Part shown: piece by piece, positions 35,479-43,466 of the stretch
Position numbering within the stretch: position 1 is the stretch's first letter
Layout: every line of letters begins with the position of its first letter
Origin: Streptomyces sp. Edi2
Lineage (GTDB): Bacteria; Actinomycetota; Actinomycetes; Streptomycetales; Streptomycetaceae
DNA length: 64,000 nt
Assembly: GCF_040253635.1 (NCBI RefSeq)
Contig: NZ_JBEJGX010000003.1
Span: forward strand, 7,341,501 to 7,405,500
Reading direction: 5' to 3'
Position numbers and translations under genes: made by a program
Notes under the pieces: model-generated
The model's input: the letters and a program-made list of their open reading frames with translations, nothing else
What the model was told of the DNA's origin: nothing
The model's database searches: none

Positions 35479-37062
35479 ATGTACCGGCTGATATTCCTCA
35501 CACTCCTCCTGTTCGCCGCGACGGCGTCGGTGATCCTGGCAGCGGTGACGTCCCTCTGGTGGTGGCTGCCGGCGAGTGTGCTGCTGTTGTTGGCGGCGAC
35601 CGGCATGTGGGACCTGCTGCAGCGCCGGCACTCGGTGCTGCGCAACTATCCGGTGCTGGGGCATCTGCGCTACCTGTTGGAATCCATCCGCCCCGAGTTG
35701 CAGCAGTACTTCGTCGAGCGGAATACCGACGGCCGCCCCTACGACCGCGACGTACGCAGCATCGTCTACCAGCGGGCCAAGGGCACCGAGGCCGAGGAGG
35801 CCTTCGGCACCGAACGCGATGTCTACGAGCCCGGTGCGGAATTCCTGGTGCCCTCCATGGTCCCGGAACCGGTGCCCGGGCAGGCCCCGGTGGTCCGGGT
35901 CGGCGGGCCCGGCTGCACGCAGCCCTATGACATGGCACTGCTCAATGTCTCCGCGATGAGCTTCGGTTCGCTCTCGTCCCGCGCGATCCTCGCCCTCAAC
36001 CGCGGGGCGGCCGAGGGCGGGTTCGCTCACGACACGGGTGAAGGCGGACTCTCGGATCACCATCTGCGCCACGGCGGGGACCTGATCTGGGAGATCGGCA
36101 CGGGGTACTTCGGATGCCGGACGGCCGACGGCGCCTTCGACGAGCGGGAGTTCGCCGCCAAAGCAGCTCACGAGCACGTGAAATGCGTTTCGCTGAAGCT
36201 TTCCCAAGGGGCCAAGCCGGGCATCGGGGGAGTGCTCCCGGGAGGAAAGGTCAATGCCGAGATCGCCCGGGTACGCGAGGTGCCCGAAGGGCGGACCGTC
36301 ATATCCCCGCCCTACCACCAGGTCTTCAGCACCCCACGAGAGCTGGTCCGGTTCCTCGCCCGGATGCGGGAGCTGGCCGGCGGCAAACCGGCGGGGTTCA
36401 AGCTGTGCGTCGGCTCGCGGCGGCAGTTTCTCGCGGTCTGCAAGGCGATGCTCGAAGAGGACAGCACACCGGACTTCATCGTCGTCGACGGCGCCGAGGG
36501 CGGCACCGGGGCCGCTCCGCTGGAGTTCGCGGACAACCTGGGAAGCCCGCTCACGGAAGGTCTGATCACCGTCCACAACGCCCTGGTCGGCACGGGGCTG
36601 CGGGACCGCATCAAGATCGGGGCCAGCGGCAAGGTCGCCACCGGCAGCGACCTGGTCAAACGGCTGCTGCAAGGCGCCGACTACACCAACGCCGCCCGCG
36701 CGATGATGTTCGCCGTCGGGTGTATCCAGGCCCAGCGGTGTCACACCAACACCTGCCCGGTCGGTGTGACGACACAGGACCCGCGGCGGGCCCGGGCACT
36801 GAACGTGGCGGACAAATCCGTAAGGGTCCGGCGCTACCAGGAGGCCACCGTGCGCAGCGCCCTGCAGATCATGGCCTCCATGGGCGTGCGGGACGCCGCC
36901 GGACTGGCTCCCCACCAACTGCGCCGCCGGCTCGGTCCCCACACCGTCCGTTCCTACGCGGAGCTCTACGACTGGCTCGCCCCCGGCCGGCTCCTGGCGG
37001 ACCCTCCGCCGGACTGGCGAGCGGACTGGGAGGCGGCCGACCCCGACCGCTTCACGGTCTGA
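35479..37062 (+). CDS. FMN-binding glutamate synthase-domain membrane protein
   Basis: The 527-aa protein has two N-terminal membrane segments (LIFLTLLLFAATASVILAAV and a second near residue 30). These are followed by the glutamate-synthase central/FMN domain: NVSAMSFGSLSSRAILALNRGA, DGAEGGTGAAPLEFADNLGSPL, and the Fe-S loop CIQAQRCHTNTCPVG. No amidotransferase domain is present, as in archaeal-type and membrane GltS homologues. Its electron partner is unknown. The start at ATG 35479 has only a weak upstream purine run. It sits between the ThDP enzyme and formate dehydrogenase and may belong to the same redox unit. Confidence 0.88.
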   Translation: MYRLIFLTLLLFAATASVILAAVTSLWWWLPASVLLLLAATGMWDLLQRRHSVLRNYPVLGHLRYLLESIRPELQQYFVERNTDGRPYDRDVRSIVYQRAKGTEAEEAFGTERDVYEPGAEFLVPSMVPEPVPGQAPVVRVGGPGCTQPYDMALLNVSAMSFGSLSSRAILALNRGAAEGGFAHDTGEGGLSDHHLRHGGDLIWEIGTGYFGCRTADGAFDEREFAAKAAHEHVKCVSLKLSQGAKPGIGGVLPGGKVNAEIARVREVPEGRTVISPPYHQVFSTPRELVRFLARMRELAGGKPAGFKLCVGSRRQFLAVCKAMLEEDSTPDFIVVDGAEGGTGAAPLEFADNLGSPLTEGLITVHNALVGTGLRDRIKIGASGKVATGSDLVKRLLQGADYTNAARAMMFAVGCIQAQRCHTNTCPVGVTTQDPRRARALNVADKSVRVRRYQEATVRSALQIMASMGVRDAAGLAPHQLRRRLGPHTVRSYAELYDWLAPGRLLADPPPDWRADWEAADPDRFTV

Positions 37063-37089
37063 CGACGCCGGGGCGGTGCCCTCCCGCGT

Positions 37090-37122
37090 CCTTTTGGGTG
37101 AGCAAAAGGCCCGCCAACGGGC
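37090..37122 (+). terminator. Two small consecutive hairpins before fdh
   Basis: CCTTTTG/CAAAAGG (37090-37109) and GCCCG/CGGGC (37109-37122) touch each other in the 128-base gap between the glutamate-synthase-domain gene and formate dehydrogenase. They could be a weak terminator or an attenuator; pairing is real, function inferred. Confidence 0.45.
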
Positions 37123-37190
37123 AGCCGAACGCCGTGAGGGTGAGGTTGGAGTCAGACAGCAACGAGCCGAAGCGGCGGGTCGGAGGTCGT

Positions 37191-40100
37191 ATGAGTGCGC
37201 GCAGGCGGCTACGCGACTGGCCCGCGTACCGGCAGCTCACCGGTGGTGACCCGCTGGCCAGGGGGCATGCGGCGATGTCCGCCCGCACCGCGCGGCTGCG
37301 TCCGCGCACCGACAGCGCGGACCGGGTGGTGCGGTCCGTCTGCCCCTACTGCGCCGTCGGCTGCGGCCAGCAGGTGTATGTCAAGGACGACCGGGTCGTG
37401 CAGATCGAGGGGGACCCGGATTCCCCCGTCAGCCGGGGGCGGCTGTGTCCGAAAGGGTCCGCGACCCTGCAGCTGACCACCGGGGCCGCCCGGCGCCACC
37501 AGGTGCTCTACCGGGCCCCGTATGCGGCCGACTGGGAACCGCTCGACCTCGAAACGGCCATGGACATGATCGCGGACCGGGTCATCCGGGTCCGCCGGGA
37601 CACCTGGCAGTGGAAACAGGACGGCCGCCGGGTCGCCCGCACGCTCGGCATCGCCAGCCTCGGCGGGGCCACCCTCGACAACGAAGAGAATTACCTGATC
37701 AAGAAGCTGCTGACCGGTCTGGGCGTGGTCCAGATCGAAAACCAGGCGCGGGTCTGCCACAGCTCCACGGTTGCCGGTCTGGGCACCTCGTTCGGACGGG
37801 GCGGGGCCACCACGTTCATGCAGGATCTGCAGCACGCGGACTGCATCGTGATCGAGGGGTCCAATTTCGCCGAGGCGCACCCCGTCGGCTTCCAGTGGGT
37901 CATGGAGGCCAAGGCCCGCGGCGCTCAGATCATCCATGTCGACCCGCGGTTCACCCGTACCAGCGCCCTGTGCGACCTGCATGTACCGATCCGGGCGGGC
38001 AGCGACATCGCCTTTCTCGGCGGGATCATCCATCACGTGCTGACGGAGGAGAAGGATTTCCGGGAGTACGTGCTCGCCTACACGAACGCGGCCACCGTCG
38101 TCAGCGAGGACTTCCGCGACACCGAGGACCTCGACGGGCTGTTCTCCGGCTTCGATGCGGAACAGCGGCGCTACGAGCCGGAGAGCTGGCAGTACGAGGG
38201 CGCCGGTGTCCAGGCGCCGGCGGGCGATGCCGAGCAGATGCACGACCAGCGGCTACGGGATGCCGGGGCCAAGCCCCACCAGACCCCGGGCCATGCCGAG
38301 ACCCACGGAGCGGGCGGCCCGCAGGCCGCGCCCCGGGCACCGCAGGACCCGACCCTGCGCCACCCCCGGTGCGTCTACCAGATCCTCAAGCGGCATTACG
38401 CCCGCTACACGCCCGAGATGGTCGAGAAGATCTGCGGCGTACCGCGCGAGACCTTCCTGCGGGTCTGCCGTGCGCTGACCGAGAACTCCGGTCGCGAGCG
38501 CACCAGCGCCTTCGTCTACGCGGTGGGCTGGACCCAGCACTCGGTCGGCTCCCAGTACATCCGGGCGGCGAGCGTGCTGCAGCTGCTCCTGGGGAACATC
38601 GGCCGCCCCGGCGGTGGCATCCAGGCGCTGCGCGGGCACGCCTCCATCCAGGGCTCCAGCGACATCCCCACGCTCTTCAACCTTCTTCCCGGCTATCTGC
38701 CCATGCCCCATGCGCACACCCACGAGGACCTGGACACCTTTGTGGCCGCCAGCCGTACCGACAAGGGCTTCTGGGGCAATATGCGGGCGTACGTCGTCAG
38801 CCTGCTGAAGGCCTATTACGGTGACGCGGCCACCGTCGGCAACGACTTCTGCTTCGGTCATCTGCCGCGGCTCACCGGGTCCCACAGCACCTATGACACG
38901 GTGCTCGCCCAGCTGGACGGCGTCTGCAAGGGCTATTTCCTGATGGGGGAGAACCCGGCCGTCGGCTCCGCCAACACCCGTCTGCAACGGCTGGGCATGG
39001 CGCAGCTCGACTGGCTGGTGGTCCGCGACTTCTCCCTCATCGAGTCGGCGACCTGGTGGCAGGACGGGCCGGAGATCGAGACGGGCGAGCTGCGTACCGA
39101 GGACATCGGGACGGAGGTGTTCTTCCTGCCCGCGGCGGCCCACACGGAGAAGTCCGGCTCGTTCACGAACACCAACCGCTGGCTGCAGTGGCACCACGCC
39201 GCCGTGGAGCCGGAGGGCGATGCCCGCAGCGATCTGTGGTTCATGTACCACCTGGGCCGGCGGATCAAGGAGAAGCTGGCGGCCTCCACCGATCCGATGG
39301 ACGCGATGGTGCAGGACCTGACCTGGGACTACCCGGTGGACGGCCCGCTCCAGGAGCCGGTCGCCGCCGCGGTCCTGGCCGAGATCAACGGCCACGGCCC
39401 GGACGGCGCACCGCTCAGCGCGTACACCGAACTCCGGGACGACGGCTCCACCCGGTGCGGCTGCTGGATCTACTGCGGGGTGTATGCGGGTGGCGTCAAC
39501 CAGGCTGCCCGCCGCACCCCGCACACCGCACAGGACTGGGTCGCGGCCGAATGGGCGTGGGCATGGCCGGCGAACCGCCGGATTCTCTACAACCGTGCCG
39601 CGGCGGCGCCCGACGGATCCCCGTGGAGCGAGCGCAAGGCGTATGTGTGGTGGGACGGGAAGGCCGGGCGGTGGACCGGCCACGACGTACCGGACTTCAT
39701 TCCCGACCTGCCGCCGGACCATGTGCCGCCGCCCGGGGCGACCGGGCCGGCGGCGCTCCGCGGCGACGACCCGTTCATCATGCAGGCGGACGGCAAGGGC
39801 TGGCTCTACGCGCCGGCCGGGCTGCTCGACGGACCGCTGCCCACCCACTACGAGCCTCAGGACTCCCCGTTCACCAACGCCCTCTACCCCGACTGGTCGC
39901 GCTCGCCCACCCGCCGGCTCTATCCGCGCGAGGGCAACCGCTATCACCCGAGCGGCGGTGAACCGGGCGCCGAGGTGTATCCGTACGTGCTGACCACCCA
40001 CCGCCTCACCGAGCACTTCACCGCGGGCGGGATGAGCCGCTGGTCGCCCCACCTCGCCGAGCTGCAGCCCGAGCTGTTCTGTGAGGTGTCCCCGCAACTG

Positions 40101-40460
40101 GCCGCGGAGCGCGGGCTGGAGCACTCCGGATGGGCCACGATCATCACCGCCCGCAACGCCATCGAGGCGCGGGTGGCGGTCACCGAGCGGATCAGGACGC
40201 TGACCGTGCACGGCCGTACGGTGCATCAGATCGGGCTGCCGTTCCACTGGGGCCCCAACGGGGTGGTCACTGGCGACGCGGCGAACGAACTGGTGGCCAT
40301 CGCCCTCGACCCGGACTCCCACATCCAGGAGGACAAGGCCCTCACCGCCGACATCCGCCCCGGCCGCCGGCCCCGCGGCCCGGACCTCCCCCGGCTGGTG
40401 GCCGAGTACCGGCAGCGCGCGGGCATCACCGAGCACACCGGAGAGGACCACCGGCCATGA
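37191..40460 (+). CDS. Formate dehydrogenase catalytic subunit (Mo-bisMGD, Cys variant)
   Basis: A 1089-aa molybdopterin oxidoreductase. It has an N-terminal 4Fe-4S motif (CPYCAVGCGQQVYV... LCPKG), and ENQARVCHSSTVAGLG aligns with the FDH-N active site: Cys189 replaces selenocysteine. It continues with GSNFAEAHPVGFQWVMEAK and a C-terminal bisMGD-binding region. It oxidises formate to CO2. No Tat signal is visible, unlike E. coli FdnG. A variable Gly/Pro-rich insert occupies about residues 345-395. ATG 37191 is preceded by GGAGG. A longer frame upstream overlaps the GltS gene and is not used. The stop overlaps the Fe-S subunit start (ATGA). Confidence 0.93.
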   Translation: MSARRRLRDWPAYRQLTGGDPLARGHAAMSARTARLRPRTDSADRVVRSVCPYCAVGCGQQVYVKDDRVVQIEGDPDSPVSRGRLCPKGSATLQLTTGAARRHQVLYRAPYAADWEPLDLETAMDMIADRVIRVRRDTWQWKQDGRRVARTLGIASLGGATLDNEENYLIKKLLTGLGVVQIENQARVCHSSTVAGLGTSFGRGGATTFMQDLQHADCIVIEGSNFAEAHPVGFQWVMEAKARGAQIIHVDPRFTRTSALCDLHVPIRAGSDIAFLGGIIHHVLTEEKDFREYVLAYTNAATVVSEDFRDTEDLDGLFSGFDAEQRRYEPESWQYEGAGVQAPAGDAEQMHDQRLRDAGAKPHQTPGHAETHGAGGPQAAPRAPQDPTLRHPRCVYQILKRHYARYTPEMVEKICGVPRETFLRVCRALTENSGRERTSAFVYAVGWTQHSVGSQYIRAASVLQLLLGNIGRPGGGIQALRGHASIQGSSDIPTLFNLLPGYLPMPHAHTHEDLDTFVAASRTDKGFWGNMRAYVVSLLKAYYGDAATVGNDFCFGHLPRLTGSHSTYDTVLAQLDGVCKGYFLMGENPAVGSANTRLQRLGMAQLDWLVVRDFSLIESATWWQDGPEIETGELRTEDIGTEVFFLPAAAHTEKSGSFTNTNRWLQWHHAAVEPEGDARSDLWFMYHLGRRIKEKLAASTDPMDAMVQDLTWDYPVDGPLQEPVAAAVLAEINGHGPDGAPLSAYTELRDDGSTRCGCWIYCGVYAGGVNQAARRTPHTAQDWVAAEWAWAWPANRRILYNRAAAAPDGSPWSERKAYVWWDGKAGRWTGHDVPDFIPDLPPDHVPPPGATGPAALRGDDPFIMQADGKGWLYAPAGLLDGPLPTHYEPQDSPFTNALYPDWSRSPTRRLYPREGNRYHPSGGEPGAEVYPYVLTTHRLTEHFTAGGMSRWSPHLAELQPELFCEVSPQLAAERGLEHSGWATIITARNAIEARVAVTERIRTLTVHGRTVHQIGLPFHWGPNGVVTGDAANELVAIALDPDSHIQEDKALTADIRPGRRPRGPDLPRLVAEYRQRAGITEHTGEDHRP

Positions 40461-41389
40461 CGGACAGCCTGTTCAGCGGCCCGGAACCCGACCCGGCGGG
40501 CGACGCCGGTCATGAGGACGCACCGCCACGCGTGGGGTTCTTCACCGATACCTCCGTCTGTATCGGGTGCAAGGCGTGCGAGGTGGCGTGCAAGGAGTGG
40601 AATGCGCTCCCCGAGGACGGGCTGTCCCTCACCGGCATGTCGTACGACAACACGGGGGAACTGGGCGCCTCGACCTGGCGCCATGTGGCCTTCATCGAGC
40701 AGTCCGCGCCCGTGTCCGATCCCCTGGCCACGCCTACGGTGCCCGCCCCCGAGGGCCGTACGGAACTGACCCTCGCCACGGACTCCCCGCCGGCGGGCGG
40801 CGACTTCCGCTGGCTGATGTCCTCGGACGTCTGCAAGCACTGCACCCACGCCGCCTGCCTCGACGTCTGCCCGACGGGCTCGCTCTTCCGTACCGAGTTC
40901 GGCACGGTCGTGGTCCAGGAGGACATCTGCAACGGCTGCGGCTACTGCGTACCCGCCTGCCCCTATGGCGTCATCGAACAACGCCCGTCCGACGGCCGCG
41001 CCTTCAAGTGCACCCTGTGCTACGACCGGCTGGGCGCGGGCCAGGAGCCCGCCTGCGCCAAGGCCTGTCCCACCGAATCCATCCAGTTCGGGCCCCTGGA
41101 CGAGCTGCGCGAGCGGGCGGCGCTGCGGGTGGACCAGCTGCACGCCGCGGGCGTGGACGGTGCGCGGCTCTACGGCCACGATCCCGGGGACGGCGTCGGC
41201 GGCGACGGCGCCTTCTTCCTGCTGCTGGACGACCCCGAGGTGTACGGGCTGCCGCCCGACCCCGTCGTCACCACCCGTGATCTGCCCGCGATGTGGAAGC
41301 ACGCGGGTGCGGCAGCACTGACCTTGGCGGGCGGGTGGGCGCTGTCCTTCGCCCTGCCCGCGATGGTGCGGAAGAGGGGACGGACATGA
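40457..41389 (+). CDS. Formate dehydrogenase iron-sulfur subunit (FdnH-like)
   Basis: A 310-aa electron-transfer subunit with four Cys clusters: CIGCKACEVACKEW near residue 35, CKHCTHAACLDVCPTGS, CNGCGYCVPACPYGV, and CTLCYDRLGAGQEPACAKACPTES. That pattern ligates four 4Fe-4S clusters. A single C-terminal membrane helix (HAGAAALTLAGGWALSFALPAMV) is followed by a basic tail, as in FdnH-type subunits. It passes electrons from the Mo subunit to the NrfD-type anchor. It overlaps both neighbours by four bases, so the three-gene set is translationally coupled. Confidence 0.93.
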   Translation: MTDSLFSGPEPDPAGDAGHEDAPPRVGFFTDTSVCIGCKACEVACKEWNALPEDGLSLTGMSYDNTGELGASTWRHVAFIEQSAPVSDPLATPTVPAPEGRTELTLATDSPPAGGDFRWLMSSDVCKHCTHAACLDVCPTGSLFRTEFGTVVVQEDICNGCGYCVPACPYGVIEQRPSDGRAFKCTLCYDRLGAGQEPACAKACPTESIQFGPLDELRERAALRVDQLHAAGVDGARLYGHDPGDGVGGDGAFFLLLDDPEVYGLPPDPVVTTRDLPAMWKHAGAAALTLAGGWALSFALPAMVRKRGRT

Positions 41390-42420
41390 GAGGGCACGAC
41401 ACCGCAGCCGACGGGCCGGACGGCGGCCGCCCGGGGCGCGAGGCGACGCCCGCGGCGCTCCGGGGCGGCGGGGCCGGGCGGCCCAAGCGCTCCGGGCGGC
41501 CGCGCAAGGGCGAGGAACTGATGGTCCCGCAGGCCGAGTTCCGTTCCTACTACGGCCGCCCCATCATCAAGGCGCCGTCCTGGGCGGCGCGCGACATCGC
41601 CGGATACTTCTTCCTCGGCGGCCTGGCGGGCGCGGGATCGGTCCTCGCGGCCGGCGCACATCTCACTGGTCGCCGGGCCAGCGCCACCGCGATGAAGGTC
41701 TCGTCCCTCGCGGCGGTCTCCCTCTCCGCCGCGGCGCTGATCCATGACCTCGGCCGCCCCGGCCGGTTCCACCACATGCTGCGGGTCATGAAGCCGACCT
41801 CGCCGATGAGCGTCGGTTCCTGGCTGCTCAGCGGCTACGGGCCGGCCGCCGGCGCGGCCGCGCTGTGCGCGGTCTCCGGGCGGTTGCCGCGGGCCGGCGC
41901 GGCAGCCACGGCCGTGGCCGCGGTGCTGGGCCCTGCCGTGGCCACGTACACCGGTGTGCTCGCCGCGGACACCGCGGTGCCCGCCTGGCACGGCGGGTAC
42001 CGCGAACTGCCCTACCTCTTCGCCGCCTCCGCGACGGCCGCGGCCTCCGGCATGGCCCTGGTCCTCGCGCCGGCCCACGAGAATGCCCCCGCACGCTGCG
42101 CCGCCGCGCTGGCCGCCACCGCCGACACCGCCCTCACCAGGGCGGCCGAACGGCGCCTGGGCATGGTCGCGGAGACCTACCGCACGGGGCGCGCCGGCAC
42201 GCTGCTGCGCTGCGCCGAAGCCCTCGTCAGCGGCGGGGCCGCGGTGGCCGTGCTCGGCGGGCGGTTCCGCCCGGCGGCCGTGGCAGCCGGCGCCGCCTTG
42301 CTCGCCGGATCGGCCTGCACCCGCTTCGGTGTCTTCGCGGCGGGCATCGCCTCCGCCGAGGACCCCGCGTACACGGTCGTGCCGCAACGGGCCGCACTGC
42401 GCGGTAAGTCCGGGGTTTAG
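41386..42420 (+). CDS. NrfD/PsrC-type membrane anchor of formate dehydrogenase
   Basis: The 344-aa protein begins with a long hydrophilic lead (about 50 residues), then PQAEFRSYYGRPIIKAPSWAARDIAGYFFLGGLAGAGSVLAAG, the NrfD signature. About eight membrane helices follow, with HDLGRPGRFHHMLRVMKPTSPMSVGSWLL between helices. NrfD proteins carry quinone sites and replace the cytochrome b anchor of FDH-N. Quinone reduction by formate is the likely role. Start ATG 41386 overlaps the previous stop. Confidence 0.9.
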   Translation: MRGHDTAADGPDGGRPGREATPAALRGGGAGRPKRSGRPRKGEELMVPQAEFRSYYGRPIIKAPSWAARDIAGYFFLGGLAGAGSVLAAGAHLTGRRASATAMKVSSLAAVSLSAAALIHDLGRPGRFHHMLRVMKPTSPMSVGSWLLSGYGPAAGAAALCAVSGRLPRAGAAATAVAAVLGPAVATYTGVLAADTAVPAWHGGYRELPYLFAASATAAASGMALVLAPAHENAPARCAAALAATADTALTRAAERRLGMVAETYRTGRAGTLLRCAEALVSGGAAVAVLGGRFRPAAVAAGAALLAGSACTRFGVFAAGIASAEDPAYTVVPQRAALRGKSGV

Positions 42421-42502
42421 GGGGTGTCCTCCTGCGTAGTGCCCCGTGCTTGCCTGCCGGGGCGCCGGGTACGCGCTCCCTATGAGGGAACTGTCTTTGG
42501 CT

Positions 42503-42817
42503 ATGTCGGATGTGAACGCACAGCTGGCCGCCCGGCCCGGATCGAGTTCCGCCCTGCTGACCCTCGTGGGGGTTCTCGTCGTCGTCCTGCTGGTCGGGGC
42601 CTTCGCCTGGGGGCGCCGGGTCAGGTCCCGGGAGCCGGGCCCGCCCCGCCCCGAGGAACAGCCACGACTGCCGCACGGCAGGGCGGTCGGTGATGTGGTG
42701 GAGCACCGGGAACCCGACGACCTCCCACGGACCTCCCGGCGGCGGAAGCCGCACGAGCTGAAGGGAAACGGGATCGAGTCCCGCCCCGCCTCCGGCCGTC
42801 ACGACCGGACCCGGTGA
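42503..42817 (+). CDS. DUF6479-family small membrane protein
   Basis: About 104 aa with one membrane helix (SSALLTLVGVLVVVLLVGAFAWGRRVRSREPGPP). The tail has the family hallmark EEQPRLPHGRAVGDVVEHREPDD and KPHELKGNG near the end. Function is unknown; the family is widespread in Streptomyces. The upstream ATG at 42482 is also in frame. ATG 42503 is preferred weakly, because a GAGGGAA lies ahead of it, though spacing is long. Confidence 0.78.
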   Translation: MSDVNAQLAARPGSSSALLTLVGVLVVVLLVGAFAWGRRVRSREPGPPRPEEQPRLPHGRAVGDVVEHREPDDLPRTSRRRKPHELKGNGIESRPASGRHDRTR

Positions 42818-42841
42818 ACCCCGTGGCCGGAGGCCCCGGTG

Positions 42842-43282
42842 TCAGTTCATCCCCTGGGTGTTCTGCCTGCCGGGACCGCCGTCCGGCCCCTCGTGGCGGC
42901 CTCGCGAGGCCCGTTCCTCCAGGAAGCGTTCGCTCTCCCAGGTGAGGGCGTGTTCGATCTGGATGAAGTTCAGCCCTGTCACATCGGCGAGTTCTTCCTC
43001 GTCGAGGTCGGGCTGTGCGCGCAGGGCACGGTCGATCTTTCCTGCCCAGAGTTCCTCTTTGACGAACGGCCGTTGGCGGTAGCGCTGCCGGAGCTGGTCG
43101 AGATGGCCCGGGCTGCAGGCTGCCAGGAGCCGTTCACCGTCCTGCTCCGAGTCGTAAGGGTGGATCCAGGAGGAGTCGCGTGCCCGGCCGGAGACCTGCG
43201 AGGTCCGGTGGATGGCCGTGCCGCACAGCTCGCACACCCTCGGATGCGGTGTGGTCGTCGGTTCGCCGCTGTTGTCGCGCAT
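42842..43282 (-). CDS. Hypothetical protein with zinc-ribbon-like cysteines
   Basis: A 146-aa cytosolic protein. PRVCELCGTAIH at the N-terminus and LLAACSPGHLDQLRQRYRQRPFV further on supply Cys/His pairs that could bind zinc. The middle is helical (KEELWAGKIDRALRAQPDLDEEELADVTGLNFIQIEHALTW). I recognise the type from Streptomyces but know no function. ATG 43282 is chosen because AGGA lies five bases upstream; two further in-frame starts exist at 43297 and 43330. It converges with the DUF6479 gene. Confidence 0.7.
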   Translation of the reverse strand: MRDNSGEPTTTPHPRVCELCGTAIHRTSQVSGRARDSSWIHPYDSEQDGERLLAACSPGHLDQLRQRYRQRPFVKEELWAGKIDRALRAQPDLDEEELADVTGLNFIQIEHALTWESERFLEERASRGRHEGPDGGPGRQNTQGMN

Positions 43283-43466
43283 TGCTGTCCTGGCCATTCT
43301 CTCTGTGAGGCTGTCAGGGCACTCGCTCACGGCGCCTCGGACGCCAGGCCCGGTCGGCCGGGCACCCTCTCCACTTCACGCCGAAACGGCCGCGGGCGCG
43401 ACACGGGAGGGCCGACCAGGGCATGGCTGCCCGGCCCGCGGCACCGCTCCGGGAACGCAGACATCC

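Noticed and set aside
36114..37190. Upstream extension of the formate dehydrogenase frame
   Set aside because: The first 359 codons overlap the glutamate synthase-domain gene in another frame and are Arg/Pro-rich. ATG 37191 with GGAGG is the real start.
40130..41389. Long frame including the Fe-S subunit
   Set aside because: Only the part from ATG 40457 shows the four-cluster ferredoxin domain; the upstream part is antigenic noise inside the catalytic subunit.
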